Positions 34,003 through 47,278 of a DNA stretch of 64,000 nucleotides are shown piece by piece. The notes under the pieces are model-generated. The model did not search any database and was not told the DNA's origin. It was given only the letters and a program-made list of their open reading frames with translations. The stretch spans positions 4,345,315-4,409,314 of the forward strand of contig CM041199.1 in assembly GCA_023078555.1 (NCBI GenBank), written 5' to 3'. The first letter of the stretch is position 1. Each line of letters starts with the position of its first letter. Source of the DNA: Ulva prolifera. Its lineage: Eukaryota; Chlorophyta; Ulvophyceae; Ulvales; Ulvaceae. Both the position numbers and the translations under genes were made by a program.

Positions 34003-37000
34003 CTACTCACAGGCAAGTTTGCTGTCCAGAGACGTTATGCAGATGCAGAACGCTTGGTATGCTGTCAGAGGCCATGCAAAATCCATTGTGAACCGGTTCT
34101 CTGCCACCCGGCCAAACTGCAGCACTTCCCGCTCCTGCTCATCTCCCTCAGAAACAAGCTGGAAGTTTTTGACAGACGCCTGCGTCACACGACCGTTGAA
34201 ATTGAGGCAGTACGCTCCGAGCGTTGAGTTCCATTTGGGCACCTTGTTTACCAGCCGGATCATCTCAGACTCGTCATGAGTCTCCCGCTTGAGCCTGCAA
34301 CAGGCAGATGCCAGTCAGCACATATCAACGAACTGACTACGATGGACCCTGTTTTGGCGGCCATATGCAAGACACCGTTCATATCCCGGCGCGCTTCATA
34401 ACCATCACAGTGCAGAGGGATGCATTGAGAGATCACAGTGCTGAGAGCTGGTTATGGCCCTTCAGCAGGCCAGCATGTGTTGCGCGAATTTCTGCCGGTC
34501 GCAGCACATGCCATGCCTCCCCTGGCAGAGACCATGCAGCTGTACACCTCATGCAGTACGCTCCAATTCGAACGGAGAAAACAATATGACGACATGCATC
34601 TGGCAAACCAGCGCTGATCCCGCTGTCCAAGATAGTGGTAGACTTCTGATCAGTATCAGAGTCGGGCGAATGGCAACGTGCCAGAAACACACGCCACACC
34701 AAACTCATATCCACTCGTTGATACACAGGGACAATATGCCACATGAGGCGGTGCAGTCAAGTGCCTGGGTGCCACACCTGGCCATGCGGGTGCCTCCGGT
34801 CCACTTCATCGGCACGTTACTATCAAAGTCCACGTAAGGAACGCCGATGACCATCTTGCGTGGGCCCTTGGTTCCCATGACGTTCATATGGTACTGCACA
34901 AGCCCCAGCTCCGACCGCCCGCCGTCCTCCGGGCTGCCGGCACGGCCCTCCGCCGTCTCCGTGGAGGCGCCTTGCGCCGCAGACGGTAGCTGATGCCGGG
35001 GCCCACCGAGGAAGCTGCCCTGGCGCTTGAGCGGCGACGGCCGTCGCGCCACACGCTCCCCGCCGTCGAGGATCTGGAACTCCGTCCCAATAAAGTTTGA
35101 CTGCACAGAGCAACACACATGAGGCATGGTGTGGGGGAGAACCATGCGGATGGCGCTCTGTATATTGTCAACAGACGCACAGGAAGACACACACCAAGCT
35201 ACAACAAGATACTGCGCAGCGCACTTTGCGCAATTGCATTGAAGCGGAAAACCAATTATGCAACCCAGGTGCCACATGCGTACAGTTGTAGCGTAGTCAT
35301 CGCTGGTGTCACTGCGGCCTTTTCAACTGGCGTCACAACATGTGTACATTGTGAGAGAGCATCCAATTGAAGAGCATCTCTGCTGTGCAACAGCGTGACT
35401 GCAGTGAGACACTTCAGGTACACAAGGGACTCAGGCCACGCCAGCAGCACCCTTGGGGCAGCGGAGTGTGCACACCTTAATTTTTCCGCAGTAGCTTGAA
35501 CTTGAGCGGGAGAGTTCCGTTTCATCCAGGCTGACCACGTAGCTGGGGCACTTTGTGCGCTCACGCCGCCGTGCTGCCAACAAAAACGTATCCCGATCCT
35601 CAAGGTAGAGCTTGTAGCAGTGCGGAGCCTTCGTCAGCAGCCCGCCAGAGGCCTTTTCACGCACGATGTAGCACTTCAGAGGCTCCAGCAGCGGCCCCGG
35701 AGTGTGTACAAAGCGTGGTATGTCCTCCTTAATTAGCTTGAGGAGCTCGCAGTCCTGCGTCGGCGTCTCCGGGCGCGTGGCGTCAGCAGCGGCTGCGGCG
35801 AGATCGGCCGCATCGCTGCCCGCGGCTGGGATCGGCGAGTCCTGCGGGGCGATCACAGCAGATGCCTCTGCACCGTGGCTTGCTGCTCCCTACAAATTGG
35901 GAACAGTGTAAGCACAGACATGCCTGCCATCGTGTCAAGTAAGTGTCAGAGGGCCGCCTTGTTTTGTTCACCGTCTGATACAGACGACAGCTGGGAAAGT
36001 GCGTCAAAGCACGACAATATCAACAGCGCTCCCGTGCACTGGGCGCCTCTCCTAGAATCTGCATCATCATGATGTCAGCTACCAATGCCTGCTGCATGGC
36101 ACAGCTCCACCTGAATGTCTCCAGCCCGAAAGGCAATCACCTATCGACACCTGTAATAGGGACCAGACGGAGCATTGGCATTCTTGCTTGCATGCCACAT
36201 ATTTGGCGATTTCAAAAACCAGCTAGATGTACAAACTTCAGATGTTGCTGTTCGACAATGTTGGGGAAAAATAAAAGAGCACTGGGGAACGCACGTCTGA
36301 TCCGGCATCTGCATCATCCTGTTGTGCTTCACTCGAGTCAATGCCCACAGCCGCACTGTTTGGTGACGATGGCATGGAGTCCAAGGACGGGGCACCAAAG
36401 GCTCCACCAAAAGCCCCAACCCGGAGCGCGCCACCTGGAGTGGCCATTCGCAGAGGGCATGGGCTTTCATCCAGAACAATGGAGTCTAGAGATTCAGCAT
36501 CGTCATCTCCATCGTCAACATTTCTGCTCTGTACAGCTTCAAATCGAGGTTGAGCATGTGACGGCCGAAACCTGGGATCTGCGAGGGAGTGGCTTGAAGG
36601 GCGGACACGGCAGGAGCGTGGCCGATCTGCATCGCTTGGGGCAGCTGGCCTGGGACTGAGGGGCGAAGCAGGGAAGAATGGATTCGATGCTGTGGATGAT
36701 GTGACTGTAGAGTTCTGCACGCAAATCTTGTCATTGGTTACTATTATTTTCATGACAATGTCGGAGTGGTTCAACAATAGTATTGATTGTGATCTACAAT
36801 CTAAAGGCAACCGATTGCTTCAAAAGCGCTAACTGAAACTAAATGTACTTTACATTTTGCGAGTCCATGCCTGCGATCCTGAGCTCTGGGTTCAGGAGGA
36901 AGCAGGTTGGTGTGGTAGAAGTAGGCACATGCACCACCAACCCAGGTCAACCTCAGTTCACAACCTATGAGCCGTACCAGGATCCGATCTTGACGTAGAC

Positions 37001-37286
37001 GTTGGCTTTTATCTGCAGCTTGTGCTTTTAGCTTCGCAACTAACGGCGATTCTGGTTGCCGGGGTGTCACAACGACGTGATCTCCTACCACCACTGGCAT
37101 GACATCGGCAGCATCTCGGTCGGACAGCACATCTCCCGCAGTGTACAAGGGATTGTCATATCCAGCGGCTTTGCGGTCAGCTGTCCCTCGTACCGATCCG
37201 GACGACCTCGGCTGCCGACCTGTTCTGATGGACGGCGGGCGAGCCCGACTCTCTATCCTGCAAGAACATACTGCATTGAGCTGCAT
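34003..37286 (-). CDS. Tubby-like protein (TULP/TLP family)
   Basis: Five exons, 37286-36978, 36714-36295, 35889-35476, 35100-34778 and 34294-34003, give 585 residues. Donors are GTACGG, GTGCGT, GTGTGC and GTGTGG. The tubby C-terminal barrel starts near residue 297 ([11 protein letters not shown]) and includes [66 protein letters not shown] and the family-typical ending [15 protein letters not shown]...SLDSKLACE. The domain is known to bind phosphoinositides at membranes. A loop of about 45 residues after ILDGG is longer than usual and Ser/Pro-rich. Residues 1-296 are largely disordered, with a basic [17 protein letters not shown] stretch like the N-termini of animal TULPs. There is no F-box, unlike most land plant TLPs. 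The start is uncertain: the ATG at 37286 needs no further exon, but an upstream exon ending at an AG/GTGTAA donor near 37580 is possible. Confidence 0.88.
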
Positions 37287-39654
37287 TTCAGTTGCATTCC
37301 CACCGAAGGACCGTTGTGTTTTGCCTGTCGATGTCAAGAATCTCACAGATACGTGCATCAGCATTGCCGGTGCCAGCTAAGCGCGAACAACCACGCAGTC
37401 AACAGAAAATAGCCAAAATTCTGTCGATATACTTATTTCATAAGTTAATTGCTAGACTATAATGCGTGACACATGATGCTGTTGCGGGGCGGACTAGCAA
37501 CGCCCCTTTCCAGCACTTGACCACCGAGTGGCGTATTTAAATACGCAGGCGAAGCCAAAGTCAGCAAGATGAAGTTACACCTATATTCAGCAGGTGTGCC
37601 AGCAATGGCAGAGGTAGATGCAGCTTGACGACGAGGTCTTCGTTCGCAAGTCACACTCAACAGCAGCGCACTCGTCTCGGCTCATCCTGTCCACGGCAAT
37701 CTTCCTTCAGCTCGCTGAGACCCGATACTGGTCTCTTTCCGCGAGATTCGAAACAACAAGTCGAGCTAGGCAATGCTTTCGGAAGAAGGACCTTGGAGAC
37801 CAATGCCAACGTCCCCACAACGATAAGTGCATTCCACACGCACTGCCAACGTTGCAAGAACACTGAGGCTGCGCTGGCATTTTTTGTTGTAGTATTTGGC
37901 GAGAGTTTGTCAGTGTAATTCCTCGTCCTCTGCTAGTTGGGCCGAGGTGGACTTTACATGCATGTCGGCTGCATGCGTGCGTCCTTGCACATGGTTCCAC
38001 ACTTGACACCCGCCGACGTCTGACAATGTCCTACAGTCAGCAGGTACAGTACTGTCGCCCTTGAAGGATGCTGATTAACGTTTTGCATGCATTATTTGTG
38101 CCCATTGTGCCTCTGTTGAAGCTTCAAGTGGACTAATCTGCAATCCATTCAAGCGGCTCGTACATGCATCATGCATGTCATCGGAAATGGCTCCAACGCT
38201 TGAGCACCTGTTTGAAAGGAGTCGCATGTCGCCGCTGCAGACAGTAGCTGCATGGATCTCAAACGCCCATGCAGGTATAGACTTCGCACGTACTGGCGAG
38301 GGCGTTGGCTTCTTTGCGCGTTTGGTGACCCCGCGTGTTGGAGATCCAGGTTAAAGAATCTATTGAGATACATCCAACACTGTTGGACCAACACGTGCTG
38401 CAGACTGCATGCGGTGGGTACGGTTTAATCCACACATCTCTGTCTCTCACAGCCCACATCTTTGAACAAAGAATTTGATTCGTAAGGGTGAACTGAACTC
38501 GGCTACGCAGCCGCTCACGTTTTTTAATCTTTTAGGAAGGGGTCTTCTGGAGTGAAGATGCGGCCCGCGCGGTGTGCCATCGGATTTCACGCGGCTGTGA
38601 AGAGCCGCTGCTTCGAAAGTTTGCATGCTTACTACAGCCAGGTCCTTCATGAACTTTCTGCGAACGCAATGATCTCCCTGTGCGCAGTAAATGTGTTCAT
38701 CCCTCCACATGGGAGTATACGACAGCGACAGCCGCAGAGGCGATGCTGCTCTGTGCGCATGCCTTTGTACTACTATGCTGCTCAGGACCTGTCCAGTGCT
38801 GCGGGGTTGTGCGACACAATCTCATGGCACGGCTGCATCCCGAAAGCACTTGTGATCGGACAATCTGCATCGCAGCGTGTCGCGAGTGACACAGCCATAT
38901 TTGTTCGGCAGGCAGCTTCGATGCGTTGCATGTCACGTTTAGCCCACGTCACGGGGCTTTCCTTCGCTCGCTTTTCATCTACATGGACATTAGCGCCACC
39001 ATATTGGCGCCATAACACCGTCCCGATACGCCAGATGTAGAGCAACTGCAGGATTGAGTGGCATGTAATGCGCTAAGCCAAGGCCACATCATCGCGGTAG
39101 CCAGTAGATACTTGCTTCAACAGGCGCTGCAATGTCAAGTTCCAGCATCGCCTTACGGCATGCTGCAACAGTAACACCACATCTTGTCTAAGTGAAGGTC
39201 AGTCATGCAAACTGCCATTAAGTACCTTCAAGAACCATTGCGCCCGCAAACGAAATTGCTCGCCTGCGGCCGATCAACCGTCAACAGGCGATGCCACACG
39301 CGAACGACTGATAATTCAGATGCATGAGGTGGCAAGACAGCCTGACACAGTAGATATGAACTGGCACAGCAGTATTTTTGCTCAACATCTTTCTCCTGCT
39401 CATCATTCCGTCGCGTCATGGCCCATGGCCAGGTCCGCCTGCATTTTAGGACTCTCTGTCGGTTTCGCAGATGGGAATGGTCGCCGTGCGGGGAAGAAAT
39501 CAGTGGAACAAGCAAGAGGTCAGGCCCACGTATGCAAAAGACCAAATGCGTTAACTGTGGCCTCCCAAAGGCACTTGTGAGCACGGTTGATAGTCTGGTT
39601 GTGTTTCCATGCCAGCTTGTGCAGGGTCCTCTGCTCACCAATTTCAGTATGTTG

Positions 39655-39725
39655 CAAGGATGCATGCGGCGAGGCGGGCAGCACTCGAAAGAAGCAAGCA
39701 GAGAAAGCACAAACCCAGATCCCCG
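39655..39725 (+). repeat. Dispersed repeat family A, copy 1 (partial)
   Basis: It shares the core GCGAGGCGGGCAGCAC followed by a purine-rich AAGAAGCAAGCAGA tract with the copy at 40795-40890. It shares the GGCGAGGCGGGC core with the inverted copies near 63.5 and 63.8 kb. Confidence 0.45.
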
Positions 39726-40249
39726 ATTTCAGTGTGCCACACTGATCGACCTCAATGCGATTGCACGGGGCATGCCATGAGCGTTGCAGCTGTGTACATC
39801 AGTGCAGCCACACAGCAACTCCTTTGTCCTTGTAACACAGCAACTCCTCACCATGTAGCCAGACTAGCATGCATATTCACTGCTTTGAAGATGCATGCTT
39901 CAATCTTGTGCATTCAATGCAGGCACACCCAGCCTCCCAGCAACCTGGTGTCACAGCCGCATGAACCAATCAGTCACACTGGAAGCCTCTGCGACATATG
40001 TTATTGGCCAAGCGGCGCATGGATGCCCCTTTGGCCACGTTCGTATCTTTCGAATGGCGAGGACACAAGGTGTGCGTCGTTCAAGTGATGGTTTCAGCCT
40101 CTGTGGAATTGCCACACATGCATTCACCCTTGCTCCGATCCTGCTTCCGACAGTGCCCTTGTGCCTGGCGGGTGACCGTCCATCGGTGCCTGGCTCTCCT
40201 GATGGGCGCTTGCTCAATTAAGCTACTGTGACTGCATGTACACGGTGTC

Positions 40250-40470
40250 ACGCACATAGGATCGCGCATGGTGTGGGGGCTTGTGTGTGGCTGTGGCCAG
40301 CGCAGGTGCTCACGTTGCGTGGGTGTGCTGATGTGTGCTGCGTGTGGCTGTTTATGTGGGTGTGCGGCGCCTCTGGTTGTTGCTCGCGGTGCCACCTGCC
40401 TTGCTTGCTTTGTCCTTGGAACATACATGGTCGCGCAGAGCTGCTGCTGCATACAGACACAAGCGCCACC
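40250..40470 (-). repeat. Dispersed repeat family B, copy 1
   Basis: Read on the minus strand, this segment carries CCAAGGACA, GGCAGGTGGCACCGCGAGCA, ACAACCAG and CAGCCACACGCAGCACACA in the same order and spacing as positions 60515-60610 on the plus strand. No coding capacity is obvious. It may be a decayed non-autonomous element. Confidence 0.55.
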
Positions 40471-40794
40471 AGAAGAGTGACACGTCACCGCACCAGCCTG
40501 CGCAGAGTCACAACAGAAGCTGTTGCGACCAAAGTCAACTTTGCCATGTGCTCAAGAGACTATGTGTGCGTGACGCTCTTGCGCAGATGCATGGACATGG
40601 CCACCGCTACCGACGTCAGGCGACACGTGAGAGGTTCAATTGGTGGTCGTGAGCGAGGGCCTCAATGGCAGTGGTCGCGTCGGCCGTGGCACGCTCGCTC
40701 GAACGCGCCAACCGAGATGCCATCATGAGATCCAGGCTCGGGCCTGCAACCGCGTCCCAAGACTCGCGTGCAGCATCATCATTGATGACAGAAC

Positions 40795-40890
40795 ATTGCA
40801 AGGATACAGGTACCCGTGGCGAGGCGGGCAGCACCGCGGAAGAGGCAAGCAGATCAAGTACACACCCGGTCAAACGCACCCGCAGAACAT
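40795..40890 (+). repeat. Dispersed repeat family A, copy 2
   Basis: The segment AGGTACCCGTGGCGAGGCGG, then GCAGCACCGCG, AGCAGATCAAG, CACACCCGGTC and AAACGCACCCGC aligns by eye with the reverse complement of about 63470-63595. The copies are diverged but colinear. Confidence 0.5.
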
Positions 40891-41683
40891 GGAAATAACG
40901 TGACGGGCGTCGTGGGTGGGAATGGCGAATCAAGGAGGGGCAGCTGCTGGGTCCACAGGCACCGTATCCCGAGACATCGTCAGAGGCGGCCTGCACGGCT
41001 ACAGGCTCGGTGTTTTTGGAGTTGGCCTGGCTGCTGATGGTGCGCACTGTGGGGGGCCGCTCACGTTCGCCGCGCTGATGTAGCCCCAGGGCTAGGGCTG
41101 GTAGTAAACGAGCATCCGCCGTTGCCCGAGTCCTTACTTCCACTACCTGCACACCTGCATACATACCTTGCCACAGCCATTGTTTTTGAACGGAGCAGGC
41201 TGGTGCCCATGCGGAGCGCCTCTGGCCGGAGGGGGATCGCAGGGAGGGATCGACAGAGGAGGTGGATGGTGACGGCAAGACTGTATGGAATCTCACCTTG
41301 CAGTTTCGGCCAATAGTTGAGGCTGGGCAGGAGCAGTGCTGTCTAGATGACTCGTGTTCACAGCAGCAAGCAGCAAGGCAGAGGGCACCCAAGGCACCAT
41401 CACATCGGGGGTTGGGGAGTCATGACCCCCCATCTATACCGGACTCATACCGGATGGAGAAGGCGAGGCGCGCACGTAGGCCCAATTTACTTTGACCGAG
41501 GCCATGGTGCCGCCCTTGCGAGGCCTCGTTGATGACGAACATCCACCGCCGACAGCGCATTTGCCATCACCACCGCCTGCCCTCGGATTTGTTTCTGTTT
41601 TACACCGGCGCCGGAGCACTTGCAACACGTCACATTCAGGGCGCCGTGGTGCCTCTGCAAGAACAAACAATATTGTGTTGCAG

Positions 41684-41868
41684 CCAGCATTCACACTTGC
41701 ATTGCGAGACATCTTCTTTGGCATTTCTATGGGGACGAAAAACAGTATCATGATCTGCCAGAATATGCAATGGAATTTGCGATGACACAGCAGCTGATCG
41801 AGGCTGCATCGCCACTCTCGGCCGGCCAAAAGCGTCAGCTCGCGGCCTCCGGAGGTGTCATCGCGTAG
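41684..41868 (+). other. Possible terminal exon of an unidentified gene
   Basis: After a plausible acceptor (TATTGTGTTGCAG, ending at 41683), an open segment runs to a TAG at 41866-41868. Its peptide is unusually protein-like: RHLLWHFYGDEKQYHDLPEY, then AMEFAMTQQLIEA and a Ser/Ala tail. The overlapping frame reads ALRDIFFGISMG, which recalls small cytochrome oxidase subunits, but it has no donor or continuation. I find no convincing upstream exons, so this may be a gene fragment, a short gene with missed exons, or chance. Confidence 0.25.
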
Positions 41869-42762
41869 TTTTCATTCAAAGTATCTGATCCGACTACATG
41901 CGTACGAACCCAGGAACTTCCAAAAACTGCCAGGCAAATTGCGAATGCACGCATGGACAACTGCCTTTGCACTCGATCGAGGTGCAATATGATCGGAATT
42001 CCACTAGATTGAACCCAATATAATCGCACGGTGAGATCGGGAGTCATTCATCGTGCGTCTCCCGGACAGGCGATGGCCATGCAGGGCTGCTGCTACACCA
42101 GTGAGATCCATGCAAACTGCCAAAGGCGATAAGTTGCCGAGAAACGTAGTGTACAAGAAGTTACGGCAGGTATTAGCGTGTTGATCATGGTATCTGTGTG
42201 TCCCATTGTGCAGCAGCGTCTTGGGCAGCGCTGTGCACACATGGCCAGAAATGTTGCGTTTCATGGATGATTGCTGTAGCTGTGCAATTGTAGTATGGCG
42301 TGCAGCCTTCCGTGGGGTCAAGCAACTCGTCCTGCCATAGTTCATGCGACTGCAGTCTTCCGAACGCCGTCCATGTGGCGCCAGTGGCGTGGGGTTGTCC
42401 TGTGTTTTGCATTCCCCGGACCATGCCAGAGCCCGCGCAACGCATCCTCTGGCTTTGATTACTGTGGGCAGCATCCTGAAACAGTTCTCTACACTGCGTA
42501 TGCACGTGTGAGGGTGAGCTGCAACAATGCTCCATGCACGGTCAGCGTTGGTGCAGTCGCCCTTGTATAACTGTTCATTATAGATGATCCATATATTTAT
42601 AGGCCAGTTAAAGTGGTATAGCTGGCTTCACATGCATTAAATTTCTTCGCATTGGCTCTCTCCACACCATCGACGATCCAAGAGCTTCCCGGCCAGCGAA
42701 GGCGTTCACGATCATTCAATTAGCAGTTCAGTCCAGTTCATAAACTTCAAAGTGTCAGCTGT

Positions 42763-45470
42763 ATGAATCACGCTTCAAGGCCACCGCTGGTCTGCCATGG
42801 TCACACTCGTCCAGTACCGGAGCTCAATTTCAGGTGCTCCTTTTCCGCCCAATTAATTGCGCACCAAATTCACGATTCCTAGAAGTGTGTTGCAGATAAT
42901 GTGCTATCGTTGTTTACGTTCCCGATCTTGCGATATGCTAAATCGTGTTCTCTATGATCATGTCTCACCTCTGTGCAGCAACAACACCCCTGATGGTTTC
43001 TTCATTGTAAGTGCTTGTAAAGATGGAAAAGCTATGCTGCGCCGGGGAGATACAGGGGACTGGATCGGCACATTTGATGGGCACGGGGTCCGTTCCGCAT
43101 GTGCTCTTTGCGTGTGATGCTCCTGCTCATCCTGCATTCCTGCTCGTGGCACGCAGTGGTCATGTCTCGCATTCCAGCGAGCCGCATGTTCGTCTTGAGC
43201 CCATTTATCTGGTTGGGCAGATGCTCAAGGCCGTGCCAACAGTGTCGGCTTGTTCAGTGGGTTTGGTCAGCCACAGATGCATGGTGACTTTCTATACAAA
43301 TGCTTTGATGTTATGAAGCAAACGATTATGCACGAAATCTCAGTATTTACAAGTTCAGCACAAATCCATGGCCTCAATCAGGAGCTGTCGAATCTAATTT
43401 CTGTATCTAGAAAATGGTCGCTTCCGAGTGTGACGGCCGTGGCGACTGGGAAGCCATGCGACACAGCCTGTGATCACAACCGCGCGGTCTCTTGCAGCTG
43501 TCGATTCCTTGCGTTGCAAACTGTGATGCAGACGGTGGCTTGAATGCTAGTCGCCTGTTTTATTCAGGACGTATGTATGCAATGGTGTAAGCCAGTACAT
43601 GCACTGGATCAGGAGGACCACAACCGCATCAAGACTGTGAGTCAGTGAAAAGTACCTAGACAGAACCAGATTGCCTTGCATCTACAATGTTGGTAGGCAG
43701 GCATCCAGCTTGGTTGATCAGGACACAGCGCACCCTGGACATAGGTTCTGCTTGTCTTGGATGCGGCTTGACTGTACGATAGGCAGGTGGGCCGACGCAC
43801 GGGATCTTGAGTTTCATGATGCACCAACAGTAGTGCTGCGAGTGGAGTTCACACCTCTGAGGTGACTGCGGAGGCTACTGACACCTGCTGTCAGTAGTCC
43901 ACAAGCATCAGGGCATTATGCTACGTCACCTGACAGTTCACGTGATGGGTTGACAGCCAGTGTAGCTAGATGGCAACACGATAGCCATCAACACAGCTGA
44001 TTGCAAGAGCTTTTGCTGCGGGCACATGCGTACAGTGCCTCCGTGGGGTTGCGTCGACCCTTTCATTATTGTGGTACCTGGAGTATTTGAGAGCCCCATC
44101 GGCACCCTGTGCACTTTATCATCAGGGTGCTTACCACAGCCGCCCATGCATCGTTGCGTTCCACAATCACCTAGGTACTCCGCTAGGAGAGTTTCTGACA
44201 TGCTCCTGTTCCTGCAGACCGCGTGCGTTTGGTCATGCGCGTTGAATACCCCCGCGGTGCTCGCCGCCACCGGCTCCGCTGACTTCTCGTGTAAGCTGTG
44301 GAATGCGATCACGGGCCTGGAGCAGCACACATGGCAGCACCCCCAGATAGTCCGCTCCGTGCACTTCAGCGCGGCGAGCGACCTGCTCGCGACGGGCTGC
44401 CGTGACAAGACGGCACGCATCTTCTCCGTCACCGTGCCGTCCTCCGAGCCTCTGATCTCGTTCTCCGGCCTGCGCGACAGTGTGCACAGCGTGAAGTTCA
44501 CGAACGACGACCGCGAGCTCCTCGTCGCGTACTCCGACGCCCCCGGCCTCGGCGTCCTCGACGTCCGCAGCGGCCAGGAGGCGCGGCACCTCGACCTGCC
44601 GGCCAAGGTGCGCGCGCTCGACCTGTCGTACGCCGGCAGCGCGTCCCAGACGACGACGATCGCGTGCGGCAACGAGGTGCGCGTGCTCGAGGGCGCGGCG
44701 CTGACGGCGCGGGCGACGGTGGCACTGGAGAACCCGGTCGCGAGCGCGAGCCTCTCGCCGGACGGGAAGTCGGTCGTCGCCGGGGGCGAGGACATGTGGG
44801 CGTACCTGATGGACTTTCCGACGGGCAAAGTGCGGCAGGTGCGGCGGCGGCGTACTCTATCATCTGTCCCGTATGGTTTTGATCACCCCGAGTTGTGGCC
44901 CGGCTGGCATGCCACAACATTGGATTACATGACTGCTCATGTAGCTAGCTGTTGATGCTCATGGGGGCCGTGGCTGTCCACATGTGACTGGGGGGTATGG
45001 GGATTGAATAGGCCTTGGCATCTTGACTTCTACCTGGGTTGCCGGGGATGGTGAGGCTGGCGTTCTGTGGATGATTCGAGTGTGTATTACACTGAGACAG
45101 GCGATTGACATTTGTCGCACGCTGACACTTGGTTTCGGATGTGGAGGGAATGTGTGCATGTGTGCATACCCAGCCTCCGGATCCGACCCATTGATCATCT
45201 GGGTCCTCTTCACTACGGCATCGGATCGCTTCCCGCCGAAGCTCTCCGGCTGTGCCCATTGCTGAGGTCTGTAGCCCCCTCCAGCTTGTCTTCCAGTTTG
45301 TGAGTCATGTGCAGGTTTACAAAGGGCACCATGGACCGATCTGGAGTCTACAGTTTGCACCGCATGGCGAGACGTTTGCGACCGCGTCTGAGGACGGCAC
45401 CATTCGAATTTGGGATGCCTGTCAGTCTGATGCTGCCCCGGTAGCCACCGCAGCAGCGCCGGCGAAATGA
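42763..45470 (+). CDS. STRAP: STRAP/UNRIP-type WD40 repeat protein
   Basis: Four exons, 42763-42833, 42979-43087, 44218-44838 and 45315-45470, give 318 residues. Donors are GTGCTC, GTCCGT and GTGCGG, and phases match at each join. The order follows serine/threonine kinase receptor-associated protein: [14 protein letters not shown] (residues 11-24), [20 protein letters not shown] with GTFDGHG (about 34-60), then WD blades with [31 protein letters not shown], and a last blade [20 protein letters not shown] with [10 protein letters not shown]. In animals this seven-blade propeller associates with the SMN/UNRIP complex and with TGF-beta receptors. In plants and algae an RNP or translation role is more likely; I infer that from the absence of that receptor pathway. 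Exon 3 is much more GC-rich than its surroundings. The exon 2 donor (GTCCGT) is weak but is fixed by the alignment of GHG to the next blade. Confidence 0.9.
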
Positions 45471-47278
45471 GCTCTAGCCCGCCTCAAGCGCGCTCGCGGC
45501 TGCGATGCCGTAACCATCTGACTACGGCTGCTCCTGTGCAGCAGGGGATGGGTGCTGTGGACCAAAGCTGTGACTTGCAATGCACACGACCGTGCAACAC
45601 CCCGTACCACTGTTTGTGGCACATGACCATGCAGTCGCACTGTCTGTGCCTAGACTTATATCTCATCGTACTGGCACAGCGTAGAGATGTGCGAATGCTG
45701 TTGCTTCCGCAAGCCAGCTTGGGCTAATGTCACATACTGTCAACGTGCACGTCGGCTCATATCGCTGTAACCACACCTGGCATGGTTCTGCATGTTATTG
45801 GCGGGATGCCATGGTCAATGTGTTGGTGAGAATGGGGAATGCCATCTTCTGGGCAAGATGAATCAGGTCCAGGATAGCCATCTCCTGGGTGCTGTCACCA
45901 CTTTTGCAGACCTGAAATTCATTACAACAGAAAGGTCGCTGGCGGCTTGACAATGTGTCAGTGATTGTCACGGCGTGCGCCATGACTGCTGAAGGCGATC
46001 AATTGATACCCACAGCTCACTCCGGGTGAACCAGGTGGTCATGTTTGTGTCTGCTTCTTTCATCTCAGCTTGGGCTTCATATGATGTCATGTCCGGCTTT
46101 GCACATTGCCTTACTCCTGTTATTCCGGCTGATTCTGTGTGTTTCTTATAATGTGGCAATCTCAAAACCTGTGGGCAGACAAGGGACGTGGTGCATTTGC
46201 TGCTGATTCCACATCAGGCTGTCAAGCCTGGAAAATGTTCTCAAAGACATGCCGGAAAGGCTCATTCCTGCCATGTGAACGAGGACTTTCCCAGGCCGTT
46301 TGCAAATTGTGCATAATGATGTAGCGGTTGGATTGAGATGTGGTGTAGTGGGTGGATTCAAGTGTGATGTAATGCAGCACATCAGCTATCATCAGCAGAG
46401 CCTGCACTGCAGCCAATATATCAGTGTGACTACAAAGAAATATGCTTCGCAGCTCTATAGTTGGGCCTAAGTTGTGCTCAGACCGTACAGAAATCTACGG
46501 AAAAAGCTGCCAGGTGGTGAGTGGTGATAGCTGAATGGAGACCAGCGTCGTCTGTGGCTCAAGTCTGACAGACCGTTCAAACTGTTGTGTTGTGCCTGCT
46601 GACTCAGACGGTAGTGCGCATCACTGTCCGACAGTGTCCAGTATCTGCATGTCTATGACTGGAACAGATGCTTGCGCAACGTCATGTTGCAGCACAGGAT
46701 GGCTTGACGGTTTCCCAATTAGCAGAAACCACTGCGACAGGAACTCGAATTATTCCCTGAAGCTGTAAGAGATTGGCTCAAGAGGTTCAGCGGACTACAT
46801 CCACTCCGCCAGAGACCTCACTGCTATGCCGCCAGTAGACGTATTCGAGCACTGTACAGCGAAGGGTCGACACGGCGTTCAAGAACATCGCACATTACAT
46901 GGTAGGTGCTATGCCCGCTGCAGTCATGATTGTTCCTACAACGGTGATCTGCCATTCAAATTTCAACGCAGTCACCAGCATTCGTGCAATCCATAAATTC
47001 TAGGAGGTAGGATGAGCAATTGCGGGAGGGGAAGAGCAGGTCAGGTAGCACAAGCTAGCCTGTAAGCACACTCGCCCAGGTTTGTCAACCGCTACTGCTG
47101 GTCACTCTCCAAAGCCCCTCATTGCTTATGAGGGGAAATTAGGTCAACACTTGAGAGGTTGGCCTCTATGCGTCACCCGAAGCTGATGAAGACAATTTAG
47201 ACACTGTAGACACTGTTGGAAGACTGCAATGCCGCCGCTGGGTATCAGGATGCATCTCGGGCTGCTACAAAAGGCCTG
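45471..47278. other. Intergenic region between convergent genes, no gene identified
   Basis: This separates the 3' ends of the STRAP-like gene (plus) and the elongase gene (minus). Only short overlapping open frames are present and none has recognisable features. Confidence 0.5.

Larger units (their letters stand above)
37287..42762. other. Intergenic region with repeats, no gene identified
   Basis: These 5.5 kb separate the divergently transcribed tubby-like and STRAP-like genes. Several open frames of 100-260 codons occur, but they overlap on both strands and have no recognisable motifs. Copies of two dispersed repeat families lie at about 39655-39725, 40250-40470 and 40795-40890. One protein-like orphan exon is listed separately at 41684-41868. 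Confidence 0.5.

Noticed and set aside
40616..41392. 258-codon minus-strand frame
   Set aside because: It overlaps a dispersed repeat copy and has no domain or splice support.
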